Below, piece after piece: positions 9,477 through 17,909 of a DNA stretch of 64,000 bases. The DNA lies in contig CAVYON010000031.1 in NCBI GenBank assembly GCA_963770035.1, positions 62,001 through 126,000 on the forward strand. Direction: 5' to 3'. Both the position numbers and the translations under genes were made by a program. The DNA comes from Roseiarcus sp963770035. GTDB lineage: Bacteria > Pseudomonadota > Alphaproteobacteria > Rhizobiales > Beijerinckiaceae. Below the pieces are notes generated by a model, which saw nothing but the letters and a program-made list of their open reading frames with translations, was not told the origin of the DNA and searched no databases. How positions within the stretch are numbered: the first letter of the stretch is position 1; each line of letters opens with the position of its first letter.

Positions 9477-11081
9477 TCAACTGACCTGGCGCGTCCTGTT
9501 CTCCCAATAGGGTTTTCTGAGCTCGCGCTTGAGGATCTTCCCGGCGCCCGACAGCGGCAGCGGCTCGTCCTGGATCGTGACGCTGCGCGGGCATTTGTAG
9601 CTGGCGATGCGCTCCTTGCAGAAGGCCGTGATCGCTTCGGGCGTCAGGGTCGTCCCGGGCTTCCGCATGACCACCGCATGCACCGTCTCGCCCCATTCGT
9701 CGCTGGGAATGCCGATCACCGCGCATTGCGCGACGGCCGGGTGCTGGGCGATGCAGTTTTCGACCTCGGCGGAATAGACGTTCTCGCCGCCGGTGACGAT
9801 CATGTCCTTGATGCGGTCGACGACGTAGACATAGCCGTCCTCATCCATGTAGCCGCCGTCGCCGGTGTGCATCCAGCCGTCGACGACCGCCTTCCGCGTC
9901 TCCTCCGGTCTTTCCCAATAGCCCATCATCACCGTCTCGCCGCGGGCGACGATCTCGCCGACCGCGCGCGGCGGCAGCGGCCGGTCCTCAGCGTCGACGA
10001 TGCGGACGTCCACCATGACGGCGGGACGTCCGCCCGACCTGTGGCGACCCCTGGCGCGGCCTTCGCCGATATGATCTTTCCACGGCAGCACGGTCGCGCA
10101 AGGGGAGAGCTCGGTCATCCCGTAGGCTTGGACGAACTCAGTTCCCGGAAGCGTTCTCATCGCCCGGTCGAGGACTGCCTCGCTGATCGGCGAGGCGCCG
10201 TAGACGATGCGCTTCAGCGAGCTGAGGTCGCGCTTCGTCGCCGCCGGATCGTCGACGAACATCTGGATCATCGTCGGCACCAGCAGCGTATCGGTGACGC
10301 GGAACCGTTCGATCGCCTCGGCAAGCCCCGCGGGCGTGAACGTGCGCAGGACCGCGTGCGAGCCGCCGCCCAGAAAATGAAAATACATCGCCGCCGCATT
10401 CGCCAGATGGAACATCGGGGCAGCATGCAGATAAACCGCGCCCGCTCTCGAAAGGCCCTCGGCGAGCATGTTCAGCGCATTGCTCATCAGGTTGCAATGA
10501 CTGAGCATCACGCCGTTCGAACGTCCGGTCGTCCCGCCGGTGTAGAAGACGCCGGCGAGCTCGTCGCCCCGCGCCTCCGCGTCCGCAACGGGAGGCGTCG
10601 CGGCAACGAGCCGCTCGTAGTCGGCCATCCCGTCCGCCTCGGCCGCGCGCGCGTCGTCGGCGTAGATGAGGGCGAGGCCGCCGGCGGCGGCAGCGATTGC
10701 GCGTCCGGTTGCGGCGAAGGTCGCATCGACGACGAGAACTTTGGGACGGCAATCGCCGACCGCGTCGGTATTCTCGGCGGCGCTCCAGCGGATGTTGAGC
10801 GGGACGATCACGGCCCTGGCCCACGCCACCGCGAGAAACATCTCGAGGTAGCGCGGCTGGTTGAGGCTGAGGACGGCGACGCGGTCGCCGGGTCCGACGC
10901 CCATGCCGAGAAGGGCGCCGGCGAAGCGCGCGACGCGGTCGGCAAGTTCGGCGAAGCTCAGCTCACAGTCCTCGATCCGGACCGCAACGCCGTTGCGGTT
11001 GAGCAGCAGGGCCCGGTGAAGTCCATAGGTGGTGCTCACGAAGTCCTCCCCGGATCGCGCGTCTTCGACGCGATTCCTCAT
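9477..11081 (-). CDS. acyl-CoA synthetase (AMP-forming)
   Basis: 534 aa, intact. It has the adenylate-forming P-loop FYTGGTTGRSNGVMLSH, the motif AYGMTELSP, HTGDGGYMDEDGYVYVVDR and a C-terminal PLSGAGKILKRELR with the catalytic Lys. It is a second acid:CoA ligase of the regulon, unlike the first in sequence, so the two may take different substrates. It sits 12 bp from the acyl-CoA dehydrogenase gene, consistent with one transcript. An alternative ATG-proximal start (about residue 16, VSTTYGLHRA) would trim the N-terminus. Confidence 0.9.
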   Translation of the reverse strand: MRNRVEDARSGEDFVSTTYGLHRALLLNRNGVAVRIEDCELSFAELADRVARFAGALLGMGVGPGDRVAVLSLNQPRYLEMFLAVAWARAVIVPLNIRWSAAENTDAVGDCRPKVLVVDATFAATGRAIAAAAGGLALIYADDARAAEADGMADYERLVAATPPVADAEARGDELAGVFYTGGTTGRSNGVMLSHCNLMSNALNMLAEGLSRAGAVYLHAAPMFHLANAAAMYFHFLGGGSHAVLRTFTPAGLAEAIERFRVTDTLLVPTMIQMFVDDPAATKRDLSSLKRIVYGASPISEAVLDRAMRTLPGTEFVQAYGMTELSPCATVLPWKDHIGEGRARGRHRSGGRPAVMVDVRIVDAEDRPLPPRAVGEIVARGETVMMGYWERPEETRKAVVDGWMHTGDGGYMDEDGYVYVVDRIKDMIVTGGENVYSAEVENCIAQHPAVAQCAVIGIPSDEWGETVHAVVMRKPGTTLTPEAITAFCKERIASYKCPRSVTIQDEPLPLSGAGKILKRELRKPYWENRTRQVS

Positions 11082-11093
11082 GGCGGCCGCCCG

Positions 11094-12260
11094 TCAGAGC
11101 GTGCGCGCAATCAATACTTTCATGATCTCGTTGGCGCCGCCATAGATGCGCTGGACGCGGCTGTCGCGAAACATCCGCGCGATCGGATATTCGTTCATGT
11201 AGCCGTAGCCGCCGAACAGCTGCAGGCAGGTGTCGACGATCTTGTTCTCGAGCTCGGAGACCCAGTATTTCGCCATCGACGCCGTCGCCGCGTCGAGCCT
11301 GCCCTCGAGATGCAGGCCGATCAGCCGGTCGACGAACACGCGCGCCACCGTCGCCTCGGTCTTGCACTCGGCGAGTTTGAACTGGGTGTTCTGGAAGTCG
11401 ATCAGCCGCTGGCCGAAGGCCTTGCGCTCCTTGACGTAGGCGATCGTGTCGTCGAGCGCCCGCTCGATCACCGCGACGCCGCCGACCCCTATGGTCAGCC
11501 GCTCCTGCGGCAGCTGTTGCATCAACTGAACGAAGCCCAACCCCTCCTGCGCGCCCAGCAGGTTCGAGGTCGGCACGCGAACGTCGTCGAAGAAGAGCTC
11601 GGAGGTGTCCTGCGCCTCCATGCCGACCTTGTCGAGGTTGCGGCCGCGCTTGAATCCGGGGGCGTCCGCGGTCTCGACCACGACCAGCGAGGTGCCCTTG
11701 GCGCCCTTGGCCGGATCGGTCTTGGCGACGACGATGACGAGGTCGGCGAGCTGGCCGTTGCTGATGAAGGTCTTCTGGCCGTTGACGACATACTGATTGC
11801 CGTCGAGCCTGGCCGTGGTCCTGACGCCCTGGAGGTCCGAGCCGGCGCCGGGCTCGGTCATCGCGATCGCGCCAATGAACTCGCCCGACGCCATCTTGGG
11901 CAGCCAGCGCTTCTTCTGCTCCTCGGAGCCGTAATGGAGGATATACGGCGCGACGATCGCACTGTGCAGCGCGGCCGCGAATCCGCTGACCTGGCGCCGG
12001 GCGATCGCCTCCATCAGCACGACCTCGTGGCGGAAGTCGCCGCCGGGGCCGCCGTAGGCCTCCGGCACGGCGAGGCAGAGCAGGCCCGCCTCGCCCGCTT
12101 CGCGCCAGAACGACCGCTCGACGATTCCCTCTCGCCGCCACAACTCGACACGCTCCGGCGGCGCGTGCTTCTCGAAGAATCCTTCGACCGAGTTCGCGAA
12201 AATGACGATCTCGTCCTCCCGCAGGAAATCGGCCCGTTCGATGTCGAGCGACGCCATCAT
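11094..12260 (-). CDS. acyl-CoA dehydrogenase (IVD/LCAD-like)
   Basis: 388 aa, the standard acyl-CoA dehydrogenase length. FAD-binding signatures are AMTEPGAGSDLQGVRTTA (residues 133-150) and the C-terminal QLFGGYGYMNEYPIARM. The residue where MCAD carries its catalytic Glu is Gly here (IYGGANEIMK). A Glu lies at residue 253 in LPQERLTIGVGG, the position used as base by isovaleryl-CoA and long-chain acyl-CoA dehydrogenases. It forms the 2,3-double bond in the first beta-oxidation step, passing electrons to ETF. The substrate is inferred to be branched or long chain. Confidence 0.92.
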   Translation of the reverse strand: MMASLDIERADFLREDEIVIFANSVEGFFEKHAPPERVELWRREGIVERSFWREAGEAGLLCLAVPEAYGGPGGDFRHEVVLMEAIARRQVSGFAAALHSAIVAPYILHYGSEEQKKRWLPKMASGEFIGAIAMTEPGAGSDLQGVRTTARLDGNQYVVNGQKTFISNGQLADLVIVVAKTDPAKGAKGTSLVVVETADAPGFKRGRNLDKVGMEAQDTSELFFDDVRVPTSNLLGAQEGLGFVQLMQQLPQERLTIGVGGVAVIERALDDTIAYVKERKAFGQRLIDFQNTQFKLAECKTEATVARVFVDRLIGLHLEGRLDAATASMAKYWVSELENKIVDTCLQLFGGYGYMNEYPIARMFRDSRVQRIYGGANEIMKVLIARTL

Positions 12261-12305
12261 GCTCCTCCCTGGGACGCGACGGTCTCGCGCGTCCGTTCTC
12301 GCGGT

Positions 12306-12938
12306 TCAGGCCGCCGCCAGTCCTTCTGTCAGCCGCTCGGCGAATTCGTCGGCGACGGCCTTGGCGGACAGCCGCCCGCCCGGCCTATACCAGTCGGCGA
12401 TCCCGTTCAGCGCCCCGGCCACCGCGAAGGCTGCGAGCCTCGCGTCGCAGGGCCGGATCGATCCATCCTCGATCCCCCGCTCGATTTCTCGGCGGAAGGC
12501 CCGGTCGTAGCGCCGCTTCGAGCGTCTGACCGCGGCGCGCGCCTCGTCGCCAAGCTCGCGGTCGTCGAGCCTGGCGAAGCACATGCCGAAGTCGGTCGTC
12601 ATCGACCAGGCGTAGGCGCGGATCAACGCCTTGAGCTTCACGAGCCCGTTGCCCGCCTCGCTTGCGATTCGACCGAAATGCTCGTCGTATTGCTCATCGC
12701 CGAGGCGAAAGAGCTCGGACAGGATCTCGTCCTTGCTGCCGAAGTAATTGTAGAGCGCCGGCTTGGTGATGTTGAGCCGCTCGGCGATCCTGGCGAGCGG
12801 GGTGCGGTGATAGCCTTCCTCGAGAAACAGCCTCACCGCCATGCGAAGCACCGCCTCGCGCTTCTCGTCGCGCAGGCGGCGGCGGTCCTCGAACGGCGCC
12901 CACGGCGGATTTTCGACAATGGATCTGACCGCAGTCAT
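12306..12938 (-). CDS. TetR/AcrR family regulator of the beta-oxidation regulon
   Basis: 210 aa from ATG at 12936-12938 (an upstream in-frame ATG would overlap the divergent promoter and thiolase gene). The N-terminal helix-turn-helix is visible at FLEEGYHRTPLARIAERLNI followed by TKPALYNYFGSKDEI, typical of TetR. The C-terminal ligand domain is not assignable but is probably acyl-CoA responsive, as in FadR/PsrA-type TetR proteins (inference). It is the first gene of the minus operon and faces the thiolase operon across a TGACCC-GA-GGGTCA palindrome. Confidence 0.9.
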   Translation of the reverse strand: MTAVRSIVENPPWAPFEDRRRLRDEKREAVLRMAVRLFLEEGYHRTPLARIAERLNITKPALYNYFGSKDEILSELFRLGDEQYDEHFGRIASEAGNGLVKLKALIRAYAWSMTTDFGMCFARLDDRELGDEARAAVRRSKRRYDRAFRREIERGIEDGSIRPCDARLAAFAVAGALNGIADWYRPGGRLSAKAVADEFAERLTEGLAAA

Positions 12939-12970
12939 GCGCGCGAAGCGTCCTTCTCGACAGGCCTTGC

Positions 12971-13009
12971 TTGACAGGCCAGGCCGCGACATATATGACC
13001 CGAGGGTCA
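12971..13009 (+). promoter_or_regulatory. candidate thiolase-operon promoter with overlapping TetR-type operator
   Basis: A TTGACA box at 12971-12976 is followed 17 bp later by TATGAC at 12994-12999. The perfect palindrome TGACCC-GA-GGGTCA at 12996-13009 overlaps this -10 region and lies 34 bp before the thiolase ATG. Its position between divergent tetR and thiolase fits repression of both operons by the adjacent TetR protein. Confidence 0.6.
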
Positions 13010-13043
13010 GATAATGTCCAGCCGGTAAATTCAGGAGGAGACG

Positions 13044-14228
13044 ATGGCGTCCAAGGTGATCGTCGCAGGCGTCGGCATGATCCCGTTCGCCAAGCCCGGC
13101 GCGAGCGCACCCTATCACGAGATGGGCGCGGAAGCTGGAAAGCGCGCGCTCGACGACGCCGGCGTCGCCTACGACGCCATCGAGCAGGCCTATGCCGGCT
13201 ATGTGTACGGCAACTCCACCTCAGGCCAGCGGGCGCTTTATCGCCTCGGAATGACCGGCGTCCCGATCGTCAACGTCAACAACAATTGCTCGACCGGCTC
13301 GACGGCGCTGTTCCTCGCGCGCCAGGCGATCGCCTCCGGCGCCGCCGAGTGCGTGCTCGCGCTCGGCTTCGAGCAGATGAAGCCCGGCGCCCTCGGTTCC
13401 GTCTACACCGACCGCCCCAGCGCCTTCGAGGACTTCGACGCGCTCGCCGACGAGTTGATCGATGCGCCCGGCATCCCGCTGGCCTTGCGCTATTTCGGCG
13501 GCGCCGGACTTCAACACATGAAGAAATACGGCACGAAGCTCGAGGCGTTCGCCAAGGTCCGCGCCAAGGCGAGCCGCCACGCCAAGGCCAATCCGCTGGC
13601 GATCTTCCGCAAGGAAGTCAGCGCCGACGACGTCATGAACGACACCCCCATCTGGCCAGGGGTGATGACCCGCCTCATGGCCTGCCCGCCGACCTGCGGC
13701 GGCGCGGCGGCGGTGCTGGTCTCGGAGCGCTTCGCCAGGGAGCACGGCCTCAGCGCGGACGTGGCGATCAAGGCGCAGGCGATGACCACCGACACCCCCT
13801 CGACCTTCGAGGCGCGCGACATGATGCGGCTCGTCGGCTACGACATGGCGAAGGCGGCGGCGGACAAGGTCTACGAGCAGGCCGGGGTCGGGCCTTCGGA
13901 GATCAAGGTCGCGGAACTGCACGACTGCTTCGCCCAAAACGAGCTGATCACCTACGAGGCGCTCGGGCTCTGCCCCGAGGGGGGCGCAGAAGCGTTCATC
14001 GACGCCGGCGACAACACCTTTGGCGGACGCGTGGTGACCAACCCGTCCGGCGGCCTGCTCAGCAAAGGCCATCCCCTCGGCGCGACCGGCCTCGCCCAGT
14101 GCTACGAACTCACCCGCCAGCTGCGCGGGAGCGCCGGTCCGACCCAGGTCGAGGGGGTGCGCCACGCGCTCCAGCACAACCTCGGCCTCGGCGGCGCCTG
14201 CGTCGTCACGATGTACGAGCGGACGTGA
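13044..14228 (+). CDS. SCPx-type 3-oxoacyl-CoA thiolase
   Basis: 394 aa. Close to the thiolase domain of sterol carrier protein X: VNVNNNCSTGSTALF with the nucleophilic Cys82, LALGFEQMKPGALGS, KVAELHDCFAQNEL, SKGHPLGATGLAQC with His343 and HNLGLGGACVVTMY with Cys386. All thiolase catalytic residues are kept. SCPx thiolases cleave 3-oxoacyl-CoAs, including 2-methyl-branched and sterol side-chain types. No SCP2 lipid-transfer domain or DUF35 partner is fused. An AGGAGG-like site (CAGGAGGAGACG) precedes the ATG. First gene of the plus operon. Confidence 0.92.
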   Translation: MASKVIVAGVGMIPFAKPGASAPYHEMGAEAGKRALDDAGVAYDAIEQAYAGYVYGNSTSGQRALYRLGMTGVPIVNVNNNCSTGSTALFLARQAIASGAAECVLALGFEQMKPGALGSVYTDRPSAFEDFDALADELIDAPGIPLALRYFGGAGLQHMKKYGTKLEAFAKVRAKASRHAKANPLAIFRKEVSADDVMNDTPIWPGVMTRLMACPPTCGGAAAVLVSERFAREHGLSADVAIKAQAMTTDTPSTFEARDMMRLVGYDMAKAAADKVYEQAGVGPSEIKVAELHDCFAQNELITYEALGLCPEGGAEAFIDAGDNTFGGRVVTNPSGGLLSKGHPLGATGLAQCYELTRQLRGSAGPTQVEGVRHALQHNLGLGGACVVTMYERT

Positions 14229-14232
14229 GGCG

Positions 14233-14677
14233 ATGGTCGACGCCTCCGCAATCGGCCTGACGCTGCCGCCGACGCACGCCCGCGTCGAGCCGGGCCGGCT
14301 CAAGTATTTCCTCGACACGCTCGGCGAGACGAACCCCGTCTACCGCGACGCCGGCGCGGCGAAGGCCGCCGGCTTTGCCGACCGGCCGATTCCGCCGACC
14401 TATCTCTTCTGCCTGGAGATGCTCGACAACGACGACCGGTTTGCCCTGCTCGACGCGCTCAAGGTGGACATCGGCCGGGTCCTGCACGGCGAGCAGACGT
14501 TCGTCTATCGCGCCCCTGCGTATATCGGCGACGAGCTGACTTTCCGCTCCAAGCGTCACCGGCGTGCAGCAGAAAAAGGGCGGCGCGCTGACGATGATCG
14601 ACGTCACGACGCGCGTCACCAACCAGCGCGGAGAGCCGGTCGCCGACTGCACCCGCGTCGTCGTCGTCCGCAATTAG
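14233..14677 (+). CDS. MaoC-like hydratase, probable non-catalytic partner, frameshifted near 14551
   Basis: About 147 aa once an apparent extra A near 14551 is ignored; the second part reads on in the shifted frame as TGVQQKKGGALTMIDVTTRV and stops at 14675-14677. The N-terminal MaoC_dehydrat_N-type hot-dog segment GETNPVYRDAGAAKAAGF lacks the Asp/His pair of active hydratases. In heteromeric hydratases such as ChsH1/ChsH2 or HadAB, an inactive subunit of this kind pairs with a catalytic one, here the next gene 11 bp downstream. Confidence 0.82.
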
Positions 14678-14688
14678 GGGAGCCTCGC

Positions 14689-15102
14689 ATGACCGTCCGC
14701 CTCGAAGATGCGAAGGTCGGCGACGCGGTCGTCGGCAAGAGCTTCCCGAAGCTCACCCGCGCCAGGCTCGCGCTCTATGCCGGCGCGTCAGGGGACCACA
14801 ACCCGATCCATATCGACAGCGACTTCGCCAAAAAGGCCGGATTTCCCGACGTCTTCACCCACGGAATGCTGGTCATGGGCCTGCTCGGCCAGGCGGTGAC
14901 CGACGCCGTGCGGCCCGACCGGCTGCGCGCGTTTTCGACCCGCTTTGTCGCCATCACCCAACTCGGCGCGGCGATTTCCTGCGAGGGAACGGTTGCGGAC
15001 ATCTTTGAGGCGGAGGGCGAGCGGCGCGCCCGCCTCGCGCTGACCGCCAGGGACGAGACCGGCGACGTCAAGCTCGCCGGCGAAGCGATCGTCGCGCTCT
15101 GA
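14689..15102 (+). CDS. MaoC-like (R)-enoyl-CoA hydratase, catalytic type
   Basis: 137 aa from ATG at 14689, following GGGGAGCCTCGC. The hot-dog hydratase motif YAGASGDHNPIHIDSDFAKK contains the catalytic Asp and His (D-x-N-P-x-H) of MaoC/R-hydratases, and FTHGMLVMGLLGQ follows. It would hydrate 2-enoyl-CoA to (3R)-hydroxyacyl-CoA, probably as a dimer with the preceding non-catalytic MaoC protein. It sits 14 bp before the SDR gene, which would oxidise its product. Confidence 0.9.
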   Translation: MTVRLEDAKVGDAVVGKSFPKLTRARLALYAGASGDHNPIHIDSDFAKKAGFPDVFTHGMLVMGLLGQAVTDAVRPDRLRAFSTRFVAITQLGAAISCEGTVADIFEAEGERRARLALTARDETGDVKLAGEAIVAL

Positions 15103-15116
15103 TCTTTGGAGGCCTC

Positions 15117-15945
15117 ATGAGCAACCTGGACGGAAAAGTTGCGCTGGTGTCCGGCTCCGGCCGCGGCATCGGCCGGGCGATCGCGCTGAAACTCGCCCGC
15201 CACGGCGCCAAGGTCGTCGTCAACGACCTCGACTCTGGCCCAGGGGAAGCGGTTGTCGCCGAGATCGAGGCGGCGGGCGGCGAAGCCGTCGCCGTCAACG
15301 GCGACGTGACCGCGCCGGGATTTGCCGAACGCTTCGTCGGCGCGGCGACCGACAGGCTCGGCGGCCTCGACATCATCGTCAACAACGCCGGCTACACTTG
15401 GGACGCGACCATCCAGAAGATGACCGACGAGCAGTTCCAGGCGATGCTCGACGTCCACCTCGTCGGCGCCGTTCCGCATTTTGCGCGCCGCCGCCGAACC
15501 GATCCGCATCTACGCCAAGCAGGAGGCGGCGGAAGGGCGCGAGGTGTTTCGCAAGGTCGTCAACATCTCCTCGCTCGCCGGCCTCTACGGCAATCCGGGC
15601 CAGGTCAGCTATTCGGCCGCCAAGGCCGCGGTCGTCGGCGTCACCCGCACGCTCTGCAAGGAGTGGGGACGCTACAAGGTCAATGTCAATTGCGTCGCCT
15701 TCGGCCTGATCCAGACCCGTCTGACCCAGGCGATCGAGGACAAGCAGACGACGATCGACGTCGCGGGACGGCCAATCAAGGTCGGGATCCAACCGCAGCT
15801 TCTCCAGACGATGGACCGCCTGATTCCGCTCGGCCGGGGCGGCACGCCCGAGGAGGCGGCGAACGCCGTCTATCTCTTCTGCACGCCGGAATCGAACTAC
15901 ATCAGCGGACAGGTCGTCTCGGTCGCCGGCGGATTGCTGATGTGA
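15117..15945 (+). CDS. SDR 3-hydroxyacyl-CoA dehydrogenase, frameshifted near 15471
   Basis: About 275 aa when one apparent extra G at 15471 is ignored. Classical SDR marks: cofactor loop VSGSGRGIGRAIALKL (residues 10-25), NNAGYTWDATI, catalytic Ser in VVNISSLAG, and YSAAKAAVVGVTRTL with the YxxxK pair. It probably oxidises the (3R)-hydroxyacyl-CoA made by the MaoC pair, as the dehydrogenase domain of peroxisomal multifunctional enzyme 2 does, before cleavage by the SCPx-type thiolase. Last gene of the operon; a hairpin terminator follows 45 bp downstream. Confidence 0.87.
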
Positions 15946-15989
15946 GGCGAGCGCGCTCAACTCGCGGAGAGGGTATAGCACCACGAGAG

Positions 15990-16010
15990 AGGGCGTCTTC
16001 GACGCCCTTT
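15990..16010 (+). terminator. hairpin terminator after the thiolase operon
   Basis: An 8-bp perfect stem AGGGCGTC-TTC-GACGCCCT is followed by a short T run (TTT). It lies between the convergent SDR gene and the MFS transporter gene and may serve both. The T tract is weak, so efficiency is uncertain. Confidence 0.6.
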
Positions 16011-16096
16011 GGAAGAGGCACGACAGGCTTTGTGGCACCTTCGTCGTCGCCTTCGTGGTGAAATTCTCCGCAAGTGCCGAAGGGACAGCCGCGGTC

Positions 16097-17551
16097 TTAC
16101 TCCGCCGGCGCGCGGCGCGCGGCGAACTTGACTTTGGGCACCAACGCCGCCGTCGCCGCGACTAGGAGGGCCACAACGAACATCGACACGAAGGTCACCC
16201 GCAGCGAGCTGTCGAGCGCCGCCTTGAGAACCCCGCTCGCCGCCGCCCCGCCGTCAAACAGCTTGCGCAGCTGATCGGACGTGACGGCGCCGAGTCCGGC
16301 GTGCAGGAGCCCAATGTTCAGCACCGAGCCGAACACGGTCGCGCCGAACGTGCTGCCGAGGGTGCGGGCGAAGAGGTAGGCGGCGGTCACGCTGCCGCGC
16401 TCGGACCAGTCGACGATCTCCTGGATGAGCACGATCGACGCGCTGCTCGAAAGGCCCATGCCGAAGCCGACCACCGCTGATCCGATGCCGGCGACAACCG
16501 GCGGGGTGTCGGCCCTGAGGAAGACGAAGGCGAGCGCGCCAAGCGGGATGAGCGCTGCGCCTGACCGCAGCACGCTCCGGACCCCGAACTGCTTCCAGAG
16601 CCTTGGCGACAGCGTCGCCCCGAGCGGCCACCCCATCACCATTGCCGACAGGGCGAAGCCCGCGGTCAGCGGCGGCCGACCCATCACGCCCTGCACGAAC
16701 ACCGGCAGGAAGGTCGTCAGGCCGATCATCACCATGCCGGCGAACAGCGACGAGGCGTTGACCGCCGCGATCGGCCGCCGGCCCCAGAGGTCGAGCGAGA
16801 TCATCGGCTCGGGCGAGCGGCGCTCCTGGAGAACGAAACCGGCAACCGCTGCGACGGCGATCGCGCCGATGATGGCGATCTCGGCCCAGCCCGCGGTCGA
16901 GAACGCGGTCATGAACGCCATGATCGCGGCGATGGCGATGGTGAACACGCCCGCGCTCAGGTGGTCGATCGTCCCCCGCGCCTCCGACTTCTTTTCGTGC
17001 AGATAGAACCAGAAGCCGGCCGACGCGGCGACGCCGATCGGCAGGTTCATCCAGAAGATCCACGCCCACGACCAGCGCTGGATGATGAGCGAGCCGACCA
17101 GCGGGCCGAGCACCGCCGAGAGCGCCCAGACGCTGGCCAGCCAGCCCTGGATCTTGCCGCGCTCGTGCACCGAATAGAGGTCGCCGACGATGGTCATCGC
17201 CGTCGGCTGCACCGCGCCGGCCCCGACGCCCTGCAGGAGGCGGAAGGCGATCAGCGACGGCATCGACCAGGCGAAACCGCAAAGCAGCGACCCGACGAGG
17301 AAAATCGCGATCCCCGACAGCATCACGATCTTGCGGCCGCGGAGGTCGGAGAGCTTGCCGAACACGACGGTCGTCGCGGTCTGGGTGAGCAGAAAGGCGG
17401 CGAACACCCAGCTATAGAGCGCGAGCCCGCCGAGCTGCGCGGCGATCTGCGGCATGGCGGTCGAGACGATGGTCGCCTCGATGGCGATCATGAAGTTGGC
17501 CGCGATCACGGAGACCAGGACCAGCGTGCGATGGGTCGTGAGGGCGGACAT
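16097..17551 (-). CDS. MFS multidrug exporter, 14-TMS (DHA2/EmrB-QacA) type
   Basis: 484 aa, highly hydrophobic with about 14 membrane spans. The N-terminal IAIEATIVSTAMPQIAAQLG carries the DHA2 motif D1 in variant form (Glu in place of Asp). FGKLSDLRGRKIVML is the MFS loop 2-3 motif A, and LLQGVGAGAVQPT is motif B. It would export drugs or lipophilic compounds from the cytoplasm by proton antiport. The substrate is unknown. A 31-codon ORF with a perfect ribosome-binding site and a long hairpin lies just upstream and may control it. Confidence 0.92.
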   Translation of the reverse strand: MSALTTHRTLVLVSVIAANFMIAIEATIVSTAMPQIAAQLGGLALYSWVFAAFLLTQTATTVVFGKLSDLRGRKIVMLSGIAIFLVGSLLCGFAWSMPSLIAFRLLQGVGAGAVQPTAMTIVGDLYSVHERGKIQGWLASVWALSAVLGPLVGSLIIQRWSWAWIFWMNLPIGVAASAGFWFYLHEKKSEARGTIDHLSAGVFTIAIAAIMAFMTAFSTAGWAEIAIIGAIAVAAVAGFVLQERRSPEPMISLDLWGRRPIAAVNASSLFAGMVMIGLTTFLPVFVQGVMGRPPLTAGFALSAMVMGWPLGATLSPRLWKQFGVRSVLRSGAALIPLGALAFVFLRADTPPVVAGIGSAVVGFGMGLSSSASIVLIQEIVDWSERGSVTAAYLFARTLGSTFGATVFGSVLNIGLLHAGLGAVTSDQLRKLFDGGAAASGVLKAALDSSLRVTFVSMFVVALLVAATAALVPKVKFAARRAPAE

Positions 17552-17574
17552 GCGGGCTACATAGGGGGGCGCAG

Positions 17575-17621
17575 CCTGACATGCCAGTCACGATCGTGGG
17601 ATCGTCTGACGGACTGTCAGG
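17575..17621 (-). promoter_or_regulatory. long imperfect hairpin in the MFS gene leader
   Basis: CCTGACA (17575-17581) pairs with TGTCAGG (17615-17621), and an inner perfect stem ACGATC-CCAC-GATCGT lies at the tip, giving a roughly 47-nt imperfect hairpin on the minus-strand transcript. It is 23 nt upstream of the MFS start codon and overlaps the stop codon of the short upstream ORF, an arrangement reminiscent of translation-coupled attenuation. The fold is inferred by eye. Confidence 0.45.
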
Positions 17622-17712
17622 GCCGAGTTTCGACGTCTGTCGCGCGCAGCAATCGATCAAGCGTCAGGATCGGCGCGCCGCTCGCCTTCGCGTAGATCGT
17701 GATCGAGGTCAT
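17617..17712 (-). CDS. possible 31-aa leader peptide upstream of the MFS exporter
   Basis: ATG at 17710-17712 is preceded by a perfect GGAGG Shine-Dalgarno seven bases upstream. The ORF encodes MTSITIYAKASGAPILTLDR plus 11 residues and stops inside the leader hairpin, 65 bp before the exporter start. There is no recognisable domain. An alternative view is that it is a remnant of a longer gene: the frame stays open upstream to 17829. It is listed because the start signals and position are suggestive. Confidence 0.35.
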   Translation of the reverse strand: MTSITIYAKASGAPILTLDRLLRATDVETRP

Positions 17713-17909
17713 GGTAGGCCTCCGGAGGAACCGGGCGGCGATCCTTTCCGCGAACCAGCGCCGCGCCTGTTCAATCCCGTCATCGCCCACGTGCAGCCGC
17801 CTTTCGCGCTCAGTCTCTAGCGAATTCAAAAAAGACCTGCGGCGAGCGGAGGATACGCTTTCCGCACGCCCCCGCTTTGGGCTATCCTCGCCGAAAAGGA
17901 AGCAACCGG

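Noticed and set aside
8184..12974. A 4.8-kb open frame on the plus strand opposite the beta-oxidation operon
   Set aside because: It is antisense to five genes with clear families; the translation is low complexity and Arg/Gly/Ala-rich. Long antisense frames are expected at this GC content.
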